From contig NZ_QGGX01000017.1 in assembly GCF_003148805.1 (NCBI RefSeq), positions 1-64,000 of the forward strand: a stretch of DNA of 64,000 nucleotides, read 5' to 3'. Made by a program: the position numbers and the translations under genes. How positions within the stretch are numbered: position 1 is the first letter of the stretch; each line of letters opens with the position of its first letter. Origin of the DNA: Aminobacter sp. AP02 (GTDB lineage: Bacteria > Pseudomonadota > Alphaproteobacteria > Rhizobiales > Rhizobiaceae). Under the pieces are notes generated by a model. The model did not search any database. It was not told where the DNA came from and was given only the letters and a program-made list of their open reading frames with translations. This document shows, piece by piece, positions 20,327-28,098 of the stretch.

Positions 20327-20449
20327 GCGCTGCCCCTCACCCTTACCCTCTCCCCGTAAACGGGGCGAGGGGGGCGTCAGCGTTCCAGCCATCCTCCTTC
20401 TCCCCGTTCCACGGGGAGAAGGTCCCGGCAGGGGGATGAGGGGCAGCGC
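20327..20449. repeat. Composite palindromic element between hisS and hisZ
   Basis: Outer arms GCGCTGCCCCTCA (20327-20339) and TGAGGGGCAGCGC (20437-20449) are perfect inverted copies. Inside are two more hairpins, one around CTCCCCGTAAACGGGG and one with a 12-bp stem CCTTCTCCCCGT/ACGGGGAGAAGG. This nested layout matches the abundant intergenic mosaic elements of rhizobia. It lies within the his transcript, between hisS and hisZ. Confidence 0.75.
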
Positions 20450-20468
20450 GGACCGCTGCATGCATTCG

Positions 20469-21986
20469 CTAGCCACGGCCGCGCTCTTCTGCCTGAGCGG
20501 CCAGGATCTTCTTCACTTCATCAACGAGGCCTGCCTCGGGCACGGTGATTTGTGCCGGACGTGCGGCGCGCCACTCGGCATTATCAGTGATTTCGGCCGA
20601 CAGGCGCGCGCCCTCGATCAGGTCCTTGATCTGGAGTTCGCCACGGGCGCGCTCGTCGCCGCCCTGGATGATGACCACAGGCGAGCCACGGCGGTCGGCA
20701 TATTTGATCTGCGCCTTCATGCCGGCGCCGCCGAGATACATTTCGGCGCGGATTTTTGCCGCGCGCAACTCGGCGACCATCTTCTGATAGCGGCCGAGGC
20801 TTTCGGTGTCCTTGTCCATGACCAAAACGACGACCGGCGCGATGACATCAGAGGTGTCGAGCTTGCCGAGGTTCTTCAGCGCCGTCATCAGGCGCGAAAC
20901 GCCGATGGAGAAGCCGGTAGCCGGCACGGGCTCGCCACGGAAACGCGAGACGAGGCCGTCATAACGGCCGCCGCCGCCAACCGAGCCAAAGCGCACGACC
21001 TGGCCGTCGTCATTGGGAATTTCAGCCAGCAGCTCGGCCTCGTAGACAGGCCCGGTGTAATATTCGAGCCCACGCACGACCGACGGGTCGATCTTGATGC
21101 GGCCATCGTCATAGCCTGCAGCTGCGACCAAAGAGCCGATCTGCGCCAGCTCGTCGACACCTTCGGTGCCACGAACATTGCCGGAAACGATGGCCTTGAG
21201 ATTCGCAGCAGTGGAGTCGGAATTGGCAGCACCAGCTTCGGTAAAGGCGATGACGGTGTTGATCGCCGCGTCATCCAGCCCCGCACCCTTGGTAAAGTCG
21301 CCCTCGCCTTCAGCACCTCCGTCCCAGCGGCCCTTGCCGAGCAGGAGCTTAACGCCCTCGGGGCCGAACTTGTCGAGCTTGTCGATGGCGCGCAAAACAG
21401 TTAGGCGGCGGTTGGCGTTCTCGTCGCCGCCGAGGCCGATGGCCTCGAGCACGCCGTCGAGCACCTTGCGGTTGTTGACGCGGATGACATAGTCGCCGCG
21501 CTTGATGCCGAGCGCTTCCATGACGTCAGCCATCATCATGGTCATCTCGGCATCGGCCGCGACACCCGGTGTGCCAACAGTGTCGGCGTCGAACTGCATG
21601 AACTGGCGGAAGCGGCCGGGACCGGGCTTTTCGTTGCGGAAAACCCAGCCGGAGCGGTAGCTGCGATAGGGTTTGGGCAGCTTCTCGTAGTTTTCGGCGA
21701 CGAAGCGCGCGGTCGGCGCGGTCAGGTCGTAGCGCAGCGACAGCCACTGCTCGTCGTCGTCCTGGAAGGAAAAGACGCCCTCGTTGGGGCGGTCCTGGTC
21801 GGGCAAGAACTTGCCGAGCGCATCGGTGTATTCGATCAGCGGCTGCTCGACCGGTTCGAAGCCGTATAGTTCATAGACCTCGCGGATCGCGACCATCATC
21901 TTCTCGACCGCACGGATGTCGTCCGCGCCACGGTCGACGAAGCCACGAGGCAGCCGCGCTTTCATCTTTTCCGATTTGTCGGCCAT
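20469..21986 (-). CDS. hisS: Histidyl-tRNA synthetase
   Basis: A 505-residue class II synthetase that charges tRNA-His. Motif 2 is in [20 protein letters not shown], the histidine-specific loop is [14 protein letters not shown], and motif 3 lies in [13 protein letters not shown]. The C-terminal anticodon-binding domain follows ([18 protein letters not shown]). It is longer than the bacterial norm of about 420 residues, as in the alphaproteobacterial type that recognises a tRNA-His without the extra G-1; the tRNA in this window is of that kind. It is the first gene of hisS-hisZ-hisG. Confidence 0.96.
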   Translation of the reverse strand: MADKSEKMKARLPRGFVDRGADDIRAVEKMMVAIREVYELYGFEPVEQPLIEYTDALGKFLPDQDRPNEGVFSFQDDDEQWLSLRYDLTAPTARFVAENYEKLPKPYRSYRSGWVFRNEKPGPGRFRQFMQFDADTVGTPGVAADAEMTMMMADVMEALGIKRGDYVIRVNNRKVLDGVLEAIGLGGDENANRRLTVLRAIDKLDKFGPEGVKLLLGKGRWDGGAEGEGDFTKGAGLDDAAINTVIAFTEAGAANSDSTAANLKAIVSGNVRGTEGVDELAQIGSLVAAAGYDDGRIKIDPSVVRGLEYYTGPVYEAELLAEIPNDDGQVVRFGSVGGGGRYDGLVSRFRGEPVPATGFSIGVSRLMTALKNLGKLDTSDVIAPVVVLVMDKDTESLGRYQKMVAELRAAKIRAEMYLGGAGMKAQIKYADRRGSPVVIIQGGDERARGELQIKDLIEGARLSAEITDNAEWRAARPAQITVPEAGLVDEVKKILAAQAEERGRG

Positions 21987-22125
21987 GGTCGAGATTCCGC
22001 TATTTTCCAGATGTTTTGGCCGCGATCACGGCGCGGCGTGTCGTAACCGAAATGGGATGGAGCGGCAAGCGTTTGGCGCGGTGAGCGGCTACTGGGCTGA
22101 AAACAAAGCTCGGTCGCAAAGCGTT

Positions 22126-22265
22126 ACCCCCACCCCTAACCCCTCCCCACAAGGGGGAGGGGGACCCTTCAGTACGGCCTTCTCGCACCAACTTTCGAAG
22201 ACTTTGATGTAGCGGCGGCGCTGGCATTCCCCTCCCCCTTGTGGGGAGGGGTTAGGGGTGGGGGT
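22126..22265. repeat. 37-bp perfect inverted repeat upstream of hisS
   Basis: The arm at 22126-22162 (beginning ACCCCCACCCCTAACC) and the arm at 22229-22265 are exact reverse complements separated by 66 bases. Each is a G/C-tract palindromic word (CCCCTCCCCACAAGGGGGAG) of a kind repeated widely in Mesorhizobium-like genomes. The pair lies between the stop of tag and the start of hisS. Confidence 0.8.
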
Positions 22266-22276
22266 GCTTTTTTCTA

Positions 22277-22915
22277 CTAACCCGGCCGCTTGAACGCCTT
22301 GCGTTCGGCCTCGACCTTGCTCCGGCACATGCAGCCTTCGATATGGTCGTTGACCAGCCCCATCGCCTGCATGAAGGCATAGACGGTCGTTGGTCCGACA
22401 AAGCTCCAGCCACGCTTCTTCAGTTCCTTGGAAATGCGCGTCGAGGTCGGCGTCGTCGGATTGGCGATCAGCGTGGGATAGTCGACCACCTCAGGCCGCT
22501 CCTGCTCACCCGGCTCGAACTTCCAGAACCAGGCAGCGAGCGAGCCAGCCTCATCGGCCAATGCGCGGGCGCGCCTGGCGTTGTTGATGGTCGAGACGAT
22601 CTTGCCGCGATGGCGCACGATGCCAGGATTGCCCAGCAGCCGCTCGATGTCGGTCTCGCCGTATTCGGCGACACGGTCGAAGTCGAAGCCGGAAAACGCC
22701 TCGCGGAAATTGTCGCGCTTGCGCAAGATGGTCAGCCACGACAGGCCGGACTGGAAACCTTCAAGGCAAACCTTTTCGAACAGCCTGTTATCGTCCGCAA
22801 CCGGCCGACCCCACTCATTATCGTGGTAGTGCAGATAGTCTGGCAGCACGCCCGGCCAGAAGCAGCGCGTCGCGCCGTCAGCCCCCAACATCAGCCCAGT
22901 CTTTTTCTCTTCCAT
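22277..22915 (-). CDS. tag: DNA-3-methyladenine glycosylase I
   Basis: A 212-residue base-excision repair enzyme that removes 3-methyladenine. Family motifs: CFWPGVLPDYLHYHDNEWGR with the zinc and base-pocket residues, FEKVCLEGFQSGLSWLTILR, and near the end FVGPTTVYAFMQAMGLVNDH with the C-terminal zinc-binding His and Cys (EGCMC). The start at 22915 leaves about 25 residues before the family core; the ribosome binding site is weak, so a later start is possible. Single gene, divergent from an L,D-transpeptidase. Confidence 0.92.
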   Translation of the reverse strand: MEEKKTGLMLGADGATRCFWPGVLPDYLHYHDNEWGRPVADDNRLFEKVCLEGFQSGLSWLTILRKRDNFREAFSGFDFDRVAEYGETDIERLLGNPGIVRHRGKIVSTINNARRARALADEAGSLAAWFWKFEPGEQERPEVVDYPTLIANPTTPTSTRISKELKKRGWSFVGPTTVYAFMQAMGLVNDHIEGCMCRSKVEAERKAFKRPG

Positions 22916-23131
22916 CACAAATCCGTTCGTTAACAGCGACAAGCGCTGATTTACTGGTGCTTTACCAGACTCCTGAACCGGCCGGTAACCACACCAAAAG
23001 GTTTCCTGACAATCTCGCATTTTACGCAACCCGATTCACGTTTCGGTGGGTAGGCACAGACAACATGACCCCGAACCGGGGAGCGGGCAGTGCCCTGCCC
23101 TCGCGGCGACGATCGAGTTGAGAGTGCGTCC

Positions 23132-23896
23132 ATGAACAGACCTCTGATCCTTCTGGCCTCGGTAGCCATGCTGGCCGAGTTGGTTTCGCCGGCAATGGCC
23201 TATGACCGCTACGCCGAGCGGCCCCCTGTGGTGGTGAGCCCCGACCTCTCGGCACCCTGGGTGCTGCAGCTCGGCCGCAAACCCGGCGAAGTGATGCCCA
23301 GTCAACAGCGCCAGCAACGCGCCCAGCAGCCGGTCAAGCCCGCCGCACCGCGCTCCGTCCAGCGGCGTCAGGCCCAGCCCGACCGCGTACAAACAGCCGC
23401 GCTGCGCGCGCCCGAAAAGCGCACGGTCAAGCCGCAGATCAATCCGATCTACCTGCCCCAGACGGTTGCCTACGAGGGCGGCGAAAAGCCGGGCACCATC
23501 ATCATCGATACCAACGAGAACTTCCTCTATCACGTGCAGGAGGATGGCCAGGCGCGCCGCTACGGCGTCGGCACCGGCAAGCCGGGCTTCGAATGGTCCG
23601 GCACGCACAAGGTGACGTCGAAGCGCGAATGGCCGGATTGGCGTCCGCCGGCGGAGATGATCGCGCGCGAACGCGCCAAGGGCCGCGTGTTGCCTGCAAT
23701 GATGACAGGCGGCCCGGATAACCCGCTCGGCGCCCGCGCGCTCTATCTAGGATCGACGCTCTACCGCATCCACGGCACCAACCAGCCCTGGACGATCGGC
23801 GGGGCCGTGTCATCGGGCTGCATCCGCATGCGAAACGAAGACGTCATGGAACTCTACGAAAAGGTCTCGGTCGGCACCAAGGTCGTCGTCAGGTAA
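23132..23896 (+). CDS. Exported L,D-transpeptidase (YkuD domain)
   Basis: The 254-residue protein starts at 23132 with a cleavable signal peptide (MNRPLILLASVAMLAELVSP, then AMA). A Gln/Pro/Arg-rich linker of about 80 residues follows, probably unstructured and spanning periplasm. The YkuD domain (residues 110-254) has the catalytic H and C in YRIHGTNQPWTIG and SSGCIRM (Cys230). Such enzymes make 3-3 peptidoglycan cross-links or attach proteins to peptidoglycan, important in Rhizobiales which grow from the pole. A strong terminator follows. A second, different YkuD gene lies 1.2 kb away. Confidence 0.92.
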   Translation: MNRPLILLASVAMLAELVSPAMAYDRYAERPPVVVSPDLSAPWVLQLGRKPGEVMPSQQRQQRAQQPVKPAAPRSVQRRQAQPDRVQTAALRAPEKRTVKPQINPIYLPQTVAYEGGEKPGTIIIDTNENFLYHVQEDGQARRYGVGTGKPGFEWSGTHKVTSKREWPDWRPPAEMIARERAKGRVLPAMMTGGPDNPLGARALYLGSTLYRIHGTNQPWTIGGAVSSGCIRMRNEDVMELYEKVSVGTKVVVR

Positions 23897-23942
23897 TCAC
23901 GGTTACGGGGGCGGAACCTGTCCCTAGACATGGTTCCCAAGC

Positions 23943-23979
23943 AAAAGGGCAGCGTGGCGGAAGATCGCGCTGCCCTTTT
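23943..23979 (+). terminator. Terminator after the L,D-transpeptidase gene
   Basis: AAAAGGGCAGCG and CGCTGCCCTTTT form a 12-bp stem with a T-rich end, 46 bases past the stop. Confidence 0.85.
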
Positions 23980-24135
23980 CGCTTTTCCGGAAACACGAAC
24001 CCGATCGCCCGGCTCGATCTCTTGGGAAAAATTGTTTAACATGGATGAAATTTGATCCAATCGACCCTTTTCATCCCACGCCTGCCGAAGTATCCGGGAG
24101 GCTGTCCCAGGTCGATGACCGCCGAAGGAAGACAT

Positions 24136-25059
24136 ATGCCGCCGCTCGACGACAACCGCTATCTCAAAGGCGGCCCCGTTGCCGCCCGTATCATCGCCGA
24201 AGTGCGCGCCGCCGCGCAAAAGGCGACCGACGAAGGCTTCCGCCCCAAGCTTGTATCGATCACCGTCGGCGATGTGGCCGCGGTGGACGTCTATGTCCGC
24301 AACCAGCGCGCCAAGGCCGAACTCGCAGGTATCGACTTCGAAGAACGGCGCTTTCCCGCCGAGCTGACGGCCGGTGAACTCGAAGCTGCCATTCACGGCA
24401 TGAATGCCGATCCGCGCATCACCGGCATCATCATCCAGCGGCCGGTACCGGCGCACATTCCGATCAAGGCTATCCAGGCAGCGGTGCATCCGCTGAAGGA
24501 TGTCGAAGGCATGCACCCGGCCTCGATCGGCAACATCGTCTACAACCAGCTCGACCTGGCGCCGTGTACGGCGGCTGCTTCGGTCGAATTGCTGAAAGCC
24601 ACCGGGCTCGATCTCAAGGGGCTGGAAGTGGTGGTCGTCGGGCATTCGGAAATCGTCGGCAAGCCGATCGCCTTCCTCTTGATGAGCGAAGGCGCGACAG
24701 TGACGGTGTGCCATCACATGACACGTTCGCTCGCAGCCCATGCACGCCGCGCCGACGCGCTGTTCGTCGCCGTGGGCAAGCCGCGCCTGATCAAGGCCGA
24801 CATGGTCAAGCCAGGTGCTGCCGTCATCGACATCGGCATCAATGCCGAGACCTTGCCGGACGGTTCGAGCCGCATCGTCGGCGACGTCGATACCGACAGC
24901 GTCAAGGAAGTAGCGTCGTGGATCACACCGGTGCCTGGCGGCGTCGGCCCGGTGACAGTGGCAATCCTCTTGCGCAATACGATGGTGGCGCTCAACCGCC
25001 AGCGCGCGGTCTATCGCGCCACCTTCGGCACTGCCGAAGAAACGCTGGCGGCCGAGTAA
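24136..25059 (+). CDS. FolD-like methylenetetrahydrofolate dehydrogenase with altered catalytic lysine
   Basis: The 307-residue product aligns along its length with FolD (methylene-THF dehydrogenase/methenyl-THF cyclohydrolase). The start at 24136 follows AAGGA by 6 bases. The NADP-binding half is well kept: VVVGHSEIVGKPIAFLL, ADALFVAVGKPRLIK, AVIDIGIN and ITPVPGGVGPVTVAILL. In the catalytic half the Y-x-x-x-K motif reads Y53-V-R-N-Q57, so the lysine needed for cyclohydrolase chemistry is glutamine. QLPLP reads QRPVP, DVDG reads DVEG and PCTPxG reads PCTAAA. It may be a dehydrogenase-only paralogue or have a changed substrate. A canonical folD is expected elsewhere. It is monocistronic. Confidence 0.8.
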   Translation: MPPLDDNRYLKGGPVAARIIAEVRAAAQKATDEGFRPKLVSITVGDVAAVDVYVRNQRAKAELAGIDFEERRFPAELTAGELEAAIHGMNADPRITGIIIQRPVPAHIPIKAIQAAVHPLKDVEGMHPASIGNIVYNQLDLAPCTAAASVELLKATGLDLKGLEVVVVGHSEIVGKPIAFLLMSEGATVTVCHHMTRSLAAHARRADALFVAVGKPRLIKADMVKPGAAVIDIGINAETLPDGSSRIVGDVDTDSVKEVASWITPVPGGVGPVTVAILLRNTMVALNRQRAVYRATFGTAEETLAAE

Positions 25060-25068
25060 CCGCGGCTC

Positions 25069-25860
25069 CTAGAGCCTGACAACGTCACCCGAGATTTGCG
25101 ATGTTGCCGGCTGACCGCCGGCCGGCAGTCCGCTGGTGACGACGATCGGCGTGCCGTCGGCGACGCGCCCGTACAGGTCGATGATGTCCTGGTTGATCAA
25201 TCGCACGCATCCAGACGACACCGACTTGCCGATCGATGCCCATTCGGGCGAACCATGCAGCCGGTAGAGCGTGTCCTTGCCGTTCTGGAAAATGTATAGC
25301 GCCCTGGCCCCGAGCGGGTTCTGGACGCCAGCCTCCATGCCACCTTCCCATTCGTTGGTACGAGGGATCTGGCGCGCGCGGTATTTTTCCAATTCAGGCT
25401 GGCGGTCGATCATTTCATTCGGCGGGAACCAGCGCGGCCACACCTGCTTCCACTCGATCACCCCGCGGCCCGCCCATTCGAAGCCCGCGCGGCCAAGCCC
25501 AACGCCATAGCGGATGGCTTCATCGGAATTGGCCACGAAATAGAGGAAATGGGCCGACGTATCGATGACGACCGTGCCTGCCTGCTCGCCCGTTGGGTTG
25601 GACACGACCTGGCGATAAAATCGCGGATCGATCTTCTGGTACGGAACGGCAGGAATGTCGTGGCCGTTGTCGGAAACAGCCGCATACATGATGCTCGGGT
25701 TGCCGAAGGACGGATCGTTGCTGAGCGACGGCGGCTGAGGAAATGCTGTCCCGGAATAGCCCGACCGTTCGCTGCGTGTCGTGGAGCAGGCCGAAAGGGC
25801 AGCAGAGGCGATGCCTGTTGCGCCCAATGCCAGAAGACTGCGTCGGCTGATTCTTGACAT
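25069..25860 (-). CDS. L,D-transpeptidase (YkuD domain), probable lipoprotein
   Basis: The protein has 263 residues from ATG 25860. The N-terminus MSRISRRSLLALGATG followed by IASAALSAC combines a twin-arginine-like start with a lipobox cysteine, so it is probably anchored to a membrane. The YkuD domain contains YRLHGSPEWASIGKSVSSGC with catalytic Cys218. It differs from the plus-strand enzyme at 23132 in lacking the Gln-rich linker and in its anchor. Both carry the same WSG/WAG...EW...W insertion (GFEWAGRGVIEWKQVWPRWF), so they are paralogues. The stop lies 9 bases from the convergent FolD-like gene. Confidence 0.9.
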   Translation of the reverse strand: MSRISRRSLLALGATGIASAALSACSTTRSERSGYSGTAFPQPPSLSNDPSFGNPSIMYAAVSDNGHDIPAVPYQKIDPRFYRQVVSNPTGEQAGTVVIDTSAHFLYFVANSDEAIRYGVGLGRAGFEWAGRGVIEWKQVWPRWFPPNEMIDRQPELEKYRARQIPRTNEWEGGMEAGVQNPLGARALYIFQNGKDTLYRLHGSPEWASIGKSVSSGCVRLINQDIIDLYGRVADGTPIVVTSGLPAGGQPATSQISGDVVRL

Positions 25861-25956
25861 TGGGTCCTTTAAGCGCGTTTCGAAACCCAGCAACGCTCGA
25901 AACAATCGCATGTTCCACCAGCAGTGTTCAATCCGTGAAGGCAGCAACGACCGAAA

Positions 25957-26268
25957 CTAATTCTCGTTGTGGTCGCTGCGCAACGGCTGCCACATGGAAA
26001 TGTCTCGTGGCGTGGCCAGAAGCTCCTCAAGGGCAGCATGCCACGCCGCGCGGTACGGCCGCTTGAGCTGCACCACGAGCACGTCCTGGTGATCGGCCCA
26101 GGTTTCATGCAGCAGGAAATGGTTGGCGTCGCTTGGATCGCCGTGCAGCGTCGCGCTGACGAACATGTCTTCATGGCGCATCGCATCGAGCACGCCGTTG
26201 AGCAGCTTGAGGAAACGGCCGCGCTGCTCCGGGCGGACGGTGAAGCCGATCAGGTAGGTAACGCTCAA
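25957..26268 (-). CDS. Antibiotic biosynthesis monooxygenase (ABM) domain protein
   Basis: A 103-residue single-domain protein with the dimeric alpha+beta barrel fold: TYLIGFTVRPEQRGRFLKLL, then SATLHGDPSDANHFLLHETW and the final FLLHETWADHQD-type strand. Such proteins include small quinol or haem monooxygenases; activity here cannot be inferred. The only usable start is TTG at 26268, preceded by GAGGA at 7 bases; no ATG or GTG exists upstream in frame. The start codon and ribosome site sit inside a 21-bp hairpin (26261-26332), implying weak or regulated translation. It follows glcF on the same strand. Confidence 0.8.
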   Translation of the reverse strand: MSVTYLIGFTVRPEQRGRFLKLLNGVLDAMRHEDMFVSATLHGDPSDANHFLLHETWADHQDVLVVQLKRPYRAAWHAALEELLATPRDISMWQPLRSDHNEN

Positions 26269-26332
26269 TTCATTGTCCTCGAAATCGTTGGGCCGACCAG
26301 CGACCGCGTGACGAGGAAAATGAATTGAGCGT
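26261..26332 (-). repeat. 21-bp inverted repeat covering the ABM gene start
   Basis: Bases 26261-26281 and 26312-26332 are inverted copies with one mismatch, around a 30-base loop. In the minus-strand RNA the 3' arm contains GAGGA and the TTG start of the ABM gene, so folding would hide the ribosome binding site. Confidence 0.8.
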
Positions 26333-26393
26333 CTGCCGGTTTCAACGACCCCCGAGGTAATAGAACGACATCATGCTCGGCATTCGCGCTTGC

Positions 26394-27704
26394 TCAAGTG
26401 ATGTCCGGAACACCCGCCGGCTTGTCTCCGCCATAGGCCCAGTCGAGCAGCTTGACCGTATGGACCACCGGCAAGCTGGCGCCGGAGGCGATCTGGGTGA
26501 TGCAACCGATGTTGCCGGTGGCAACGAGTGCCGCACCCGTCGCCTCGATGTTCTTGACCTTGCGGTCGCGCAAGCGAGCCGAAATCTCCGGCTGCATGAT
26601 GTTGTAGGTGCCAGCCGAGCCGCAGCACAGATGGCCCTCGCGCGGTTCCTTGACGACGAAACCTGCGCGGGAAAGCAAATCCTTGGGTTGGCGGGTGATC
26701 TTCTGGCCGTGCTGCATAGAGCACGCCGAATGATAGGCAACCGTCAGGCCTGGCTTTCGCTTGGGTTCCGGCAGATCGAGCGTGGCAAGATATTCGGTGA
26801 CGTCCTTGGCGAGCGCCGACACCCGCGCTGCCTTTTCGGCATAGGCCGGGTCAAGCCTGAGCATGAAGCCGTAGTCCTTGATCGTCGTGCCGCAGCCCGA
26901 GGCAGTGATGACGATAGCGTCGAGGCCGCCATTGTCGAGTTCACGTGTCCAGGCGTCGACATTCTGCCGAGCCGAGGCAAGCGCTGCTTCCTCGCGCCCC
27001 ATGTGATGGACCAACGCGCCGCAGCAGCCCTCGCCCTTCGGCACCACGACCTCGATGCCAAGCCGGTTGAGCAGCGACACCGTCGCCTCGTTGATGCCGG
27101 GCTCGAGCACCGGTTGGGCGCATCCGGTGAGGATAGCGACGCGTCCGAGTTTCGTGCCCTTGGCGGCATGAGCGCCGGGCGAAGCCATTCTGGACGCCGC
27201 CGGAATCGAGGCCGGCGCCAGCCTGAGCATCGCCGCAAATGGCTTCAGCGCCGGCACAGCATCGAAAGCCCGGGCAAAAGGCCGGCCGAGCTTTGCGAGC
27301 TTCAGCGCCGCGCGGAACCGTGCGGGATAGGGCAACACCGCAGCCAGCACGCCGCGCGTAAAGCGGTTCATCAGCGGCCGGCGATAGGTCCTTTCGATAT
27401 GGGCGCGGGCATGGTCGACAAGGTGCATGTAGTTCACGCCCGAGGGGCAAGTCGTCATGCACGCAAGGCAAGACAGGCAGCGGTCGATATGTGTGACGAT
27501 TTCCTTGTCGGCCGGCCGGCCGTTTTCGAGCATGTCCTTGATCAGATAGATGCGGCCGCGCGGCGAATCGAGTTCGTTGCCGAGCGTCACATAGGTCGGA
27601 CAGGTGGCCGTGCAGAAACCGCAATGCACGCATTTGCGCAGGATCTTCTCCGATTCCGCGACATGCGGATCGGCGAGCTGGGCGGGGGTGAAATTGGTCT
27701 GCAC
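26394..27704 (-). CDS. glcF: Glycolate oxidase iron-sulfur subunit
   Basis: A 436-residue membrane-associated subunit of the glycolate dehydrogenase complex GlcDEF. Two 4Fe-4S motifs are near the start: CVHCGFCTATCPTY and CLSCLACMTTCPSG. Two C-terminal CCG domains of the heterodisulfide reductase type follow (GEGCCGALVHHMG and GHLCCGSAGTYN). GTG 27704 (VQTNFTPAQLADP) is the likely start since related proteins begin there and the upstream gene ends at 27721. It is the last gene of glcD-ASCH-glcE-DUF4870-glcF. Confidence 0.95.
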   Translation of the reverse strand: MQTNFTPAQLADPHVAESEKILRKCVHCGFCTATCPTYVTLGNELDSPRGRIYLIKDMLENGRPADKEIVTHIDRCLSCLACMTTCPSGVNYMHLVDHARAHIERTYRRPLMNRFTRGVLAAVLPYPARFRAALKLAKLGRPFARAFDAVPALKPFAAMLRLAPASIPAASRMASPGAHAAKGTKLGRVAILTGCAQPVLEPGINEATVSLLNRLGIEVVVPKGEGCCGALVHHMGREEAALASARQNVDAWTRELDNGGLDAIVITASGCGTTIKDYGFMLRLDPAYAEKAARVSALAKDVTEYLATLDLPEPKRKPGLTVAYHSACSMQHGQKITRQPKDLLSRAGFVVKEPREGHLCCGSAGTYNIMQPEISARLRDRKVKNIEATGAALVATGNIGCITQIASGASLPVVHTVKLLDWAYGGDKPAGVPDIT

Positions 27705-27720
27705 GGCGTTTTGGGCTTTC

Positions 27721-28098
27721 TCAGATAAGCCAGCTGTCAGGGTTCTTGATCGGCTCGCCGCGACCAAGCGCCTGCAGGCCAAGGATGCAACGAACGATGA
27801 ACCAGACGGCCACGGCGAACATCAGCAGGAAGCCGACGAACAGGAACATCAGGACAAAAGAGACCAGCGCATAGAGCAGGCCGATCCAGAAGGTGCGGAT
27901 CAGCCAGGTATAGTGCGTCTCGAGGAAACCGCCGGCCTTGCCGCGGTTCATATAGGCAAGGACGATTCCGACCAAACCGCTGATGCCGATGACCAGGCCA
28001 GCGAGATAGAGGATGTAGATGACCTGGACATTGGTCTGGCCTGGATCGAGCCAGCGGTCGGTCTGGCGCGGGGTGAAGTTCGGCTGATTGTCGCTCAC
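27721..28098 (-). CDS. DUF4870-like membrane protein within the glc operon
   Basis: The 125-residue product starts with GTG 28098, behind GGGAG at 8 bases. Residues 1-25 are polar (SDNQPNFTPRQTDRWLDPGQ), then three membrane helices: YILYLAGLVIGISGLVGIVL, WLIRTFWIGLLYALVSFVLM and FLFVGFLLMFAVAVWFIV. The end VRCILGLQALGRGEPIKNPD is the usual close of this small-membrane-protein family. The start overlaps the glcE stop by 4 bases and 16 bases separate it from glcF, so it is translated with the complex. A role in glycolate oxidase membrane attachment is possible but unproven. Confidence 0.8.
   Translation of the reverse strand: MSDNQPNFTPRQTDRWLDPGQTNVQVIYILYLAGLVIGISGLVGIVLAYMNRGKAGGFLETHYTWLIRTFWIGLLYALVSFVLMFLFVGFLLMFAVAVWFIVRCILGLQALGRGEPIKNPDSWLI

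Noticed and set aside
19896-21404. 502-codon frame opposite hisS and hisZ
   Set aside because: It runs across two real genes and the intergenic repeat between them and shows no domain.
20327-22265. Repeats near hisS as a possible CRISPR array
   Set aside because: The elements are palindromic intergenic repeats, with no regular direct repeats and spacers and no cas genes.
26373-27728. 451-codon frame opposite glcF
   Set aside because: Mirror frame of a gene with clear iron-sulfur motifs.
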